A stretch of DNA of 5,663 bases from Gammaproteobacteria bacterium. Lineage in GTDB: Bacteria > Pseudomonadota > Gammaproteobacteria > UBA6429 > Thiohalophilaceae. This document shows, in pieces, positions 4,914-5,663 of the stretch (position 1 is its first letter; the number at the start of each line of letters is the position of its first letter). The notes beneath the pieces were generated by a model that saw only the letters and a program-made list of their open reading frames with translations, was not told the origin of the DNA and made no database searches. The stretch covers positions 1 to 5,663 of the forward strand of contig JAUVGM010000178.1 of NCBI GenBank assembly GCA_030593785.1, in the 5' to 3' direction. Both the position numbers and the translations under genes were made by a program.

Positions 4914-5663
4914 ATGTCAGCAAGCGGTTCTATTATAAAAGAAATTATTGGTCGTCAAATTATTGATTCACGTGGTAATCCAACAGTGGAAGCTGATGTG
5001 ATTTTAGAATCAGGCACAATGGGACGCGCAGCTGTTCCATCTGGCGCATCAACAGGTGCTCGTGAAGCCATTGAGTTACGAGATGGTGATAAGTCTAAAT
5101 TCATGGGTAAAGGTGTAACTAAAGCCGTTGCTTTTGTGAACGGCGTATTACGTGAAAATTTAATTGGTAAAGATGCCAGTGATCAAGCTGCAATTGATAA
5201 CTTGATGATTGAGTTAGATGGCACTCATAATAAAGAAAAGTTAGGCGCTAATTCACTGCTTGCAATTTCAATGGCATGCGCGCATGCGGCTGCTAACGAC
5301 ATCAATATGCCACTCTTCAGATATTTATCAACGGAAAGTGATTTTAAAATGCCAGTACCAATGATGAATATCATCAATGGTGGTGAGCATGCGGATAACA
5401 GTGTGGATTTACAGGAATTTATGATCATGCCTGTAGGTGCGAAAGATATTTTAGAAGCGATTCGCATGGGTTCAGAAGTTTTCCATACTTTAAAAAGCGT
5501 TTTATCTGCACAAGGCATGAATACGGCTGTTGGTGATGAAGGTGGTTTTGCACCTGATTTATCTTCAAACGAAGAAGCGATTGACGTTATCCTTGAAGAG
5601 ATTACACGCGCTGGATTTACACCGTGTAAAGATATTTATCTGGGTCTGGATGCGGCTGCTTCA
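4914..5663 (+). CDS. eno: Enolase (phosphopyruvate hydratase), N-terminal 250 codons, cut by the window end
   Basis: Enolase interconverts 2-phosphoglycerate and phosphoenolpyruvate in glycolysis and gluconeogenesis; in many gammaproteobacteria it is also a part of the RNA degradosome bound to RNase E. The open frame runs from ATG 4914 to the last base without a stop, about 58% of the usual 430 residues. The N-terminal capping domain (about 1-140) begins with IIGRQIIDSRGNPTVEADV and contains the mobile SGASTG loop (43-48). The barrel begins with MNIINGGEHADNSVDLQEFM, including His159 and Glu168; the general acid/base Glu209 lies in VGDEGG, and Asp246 in the LDAAAS segment at the window edge is the first metal ligand. 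All expected residues in the visible part are present. It follows pyrG after 216 bases filled mostly by repeat copy 2, so it probably has its own promoter, which I could not place with confidence. Confidence 0.97.
   Translation, partial: MSASGSIIKEIIGRQIIDSRGNPTVEADVILESGTMGRAAVPSGASTGAREAIELRDGDKSKFMGKGVTKAVAFVNGVLRENLIGKDASDQAAIDNLMIELDGTHNKEKLGANSLLAISMACAHAAANDINMPLFRYLSTESDFKMPVPMMNIINGGEHADNSVDLQEFMIMPVGAKDILEAIRMGSEVFHTLKSVLSAQGMNTAVGDEGGFAPDLSSNEEAIDVILEEITRAGFTPCKDIYLGLDAAAS

Noticed and set aside
5225..5518. 97-codon open frame on the minus strand inside eno
   Set aside because: It is antisense to the enolase active-site region, whose plus-strand frame is clearly real; the predicted product has no recognisable domain.

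Overview
The window reads as chromosomal core DNA from a low-to-moderate GC gammaproteobacterium. The evidence is the close match of AccA, TilS, PyrG and enolase to the gammaproteobacterial forms as remembered, and the gene order accA-tilS-pyrG-eno, which follows the well-known accA-tilS-pyrG-kdsA-eno run of Pseudomonas and relatives. AT-rich coding DNA with many TTA, AAA and ATT codons argues against Pseudomonas itself. A marine or methylotrophic Thiotrichales-type lineage would fit, but that is only inference. No search was possible.

Layout, all genes on the plus strand: the C-terminal tail of an EamA-type (drug/metabolite transporter superfamily) membrane protein (1-183); an intergenic repeat, copy 1 (190-350); a dyad and possible promoter; accA (443-1399); a strong intrinsic terminator (1410-1437); tilS (1461-2774); a 261-base gap with a possible promoter and weak repeats; pyrG (3036-4697); the same intergenic repeat, copy 2 (4705-4880); and the first 250 codons of eno (4914 to the window end).

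The four recognisable genes serve central housekeeping: AccA in the committed step of fatty acid synthesis, TilS in making tRNA-Ile2 read AUA, PyrG in CTP synthesis, and enolase in glycolysis. They share a conserved neighbourhood rather than one pathway. The terminator after accA and the long gap before pyrG suggest several transcription units rather than one operon.

I see no new defence, secretion or mobile system. The most interesting non-genic signal is the pair of directly oriented, 160-176 base intergenic elements with GTCATTGC/GCAATGAC ends. They bracket accA-tilS-pyrG and sit at the two places where the ancestral order appears broken: no kdsA between pyrG and eno, and a transporter gene rather than dnaE (its neighbour in several relatives) before accA. 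Their 3' 72 bases are almost identical while the 5' halves have diverged in sequence but keep a hairpin.
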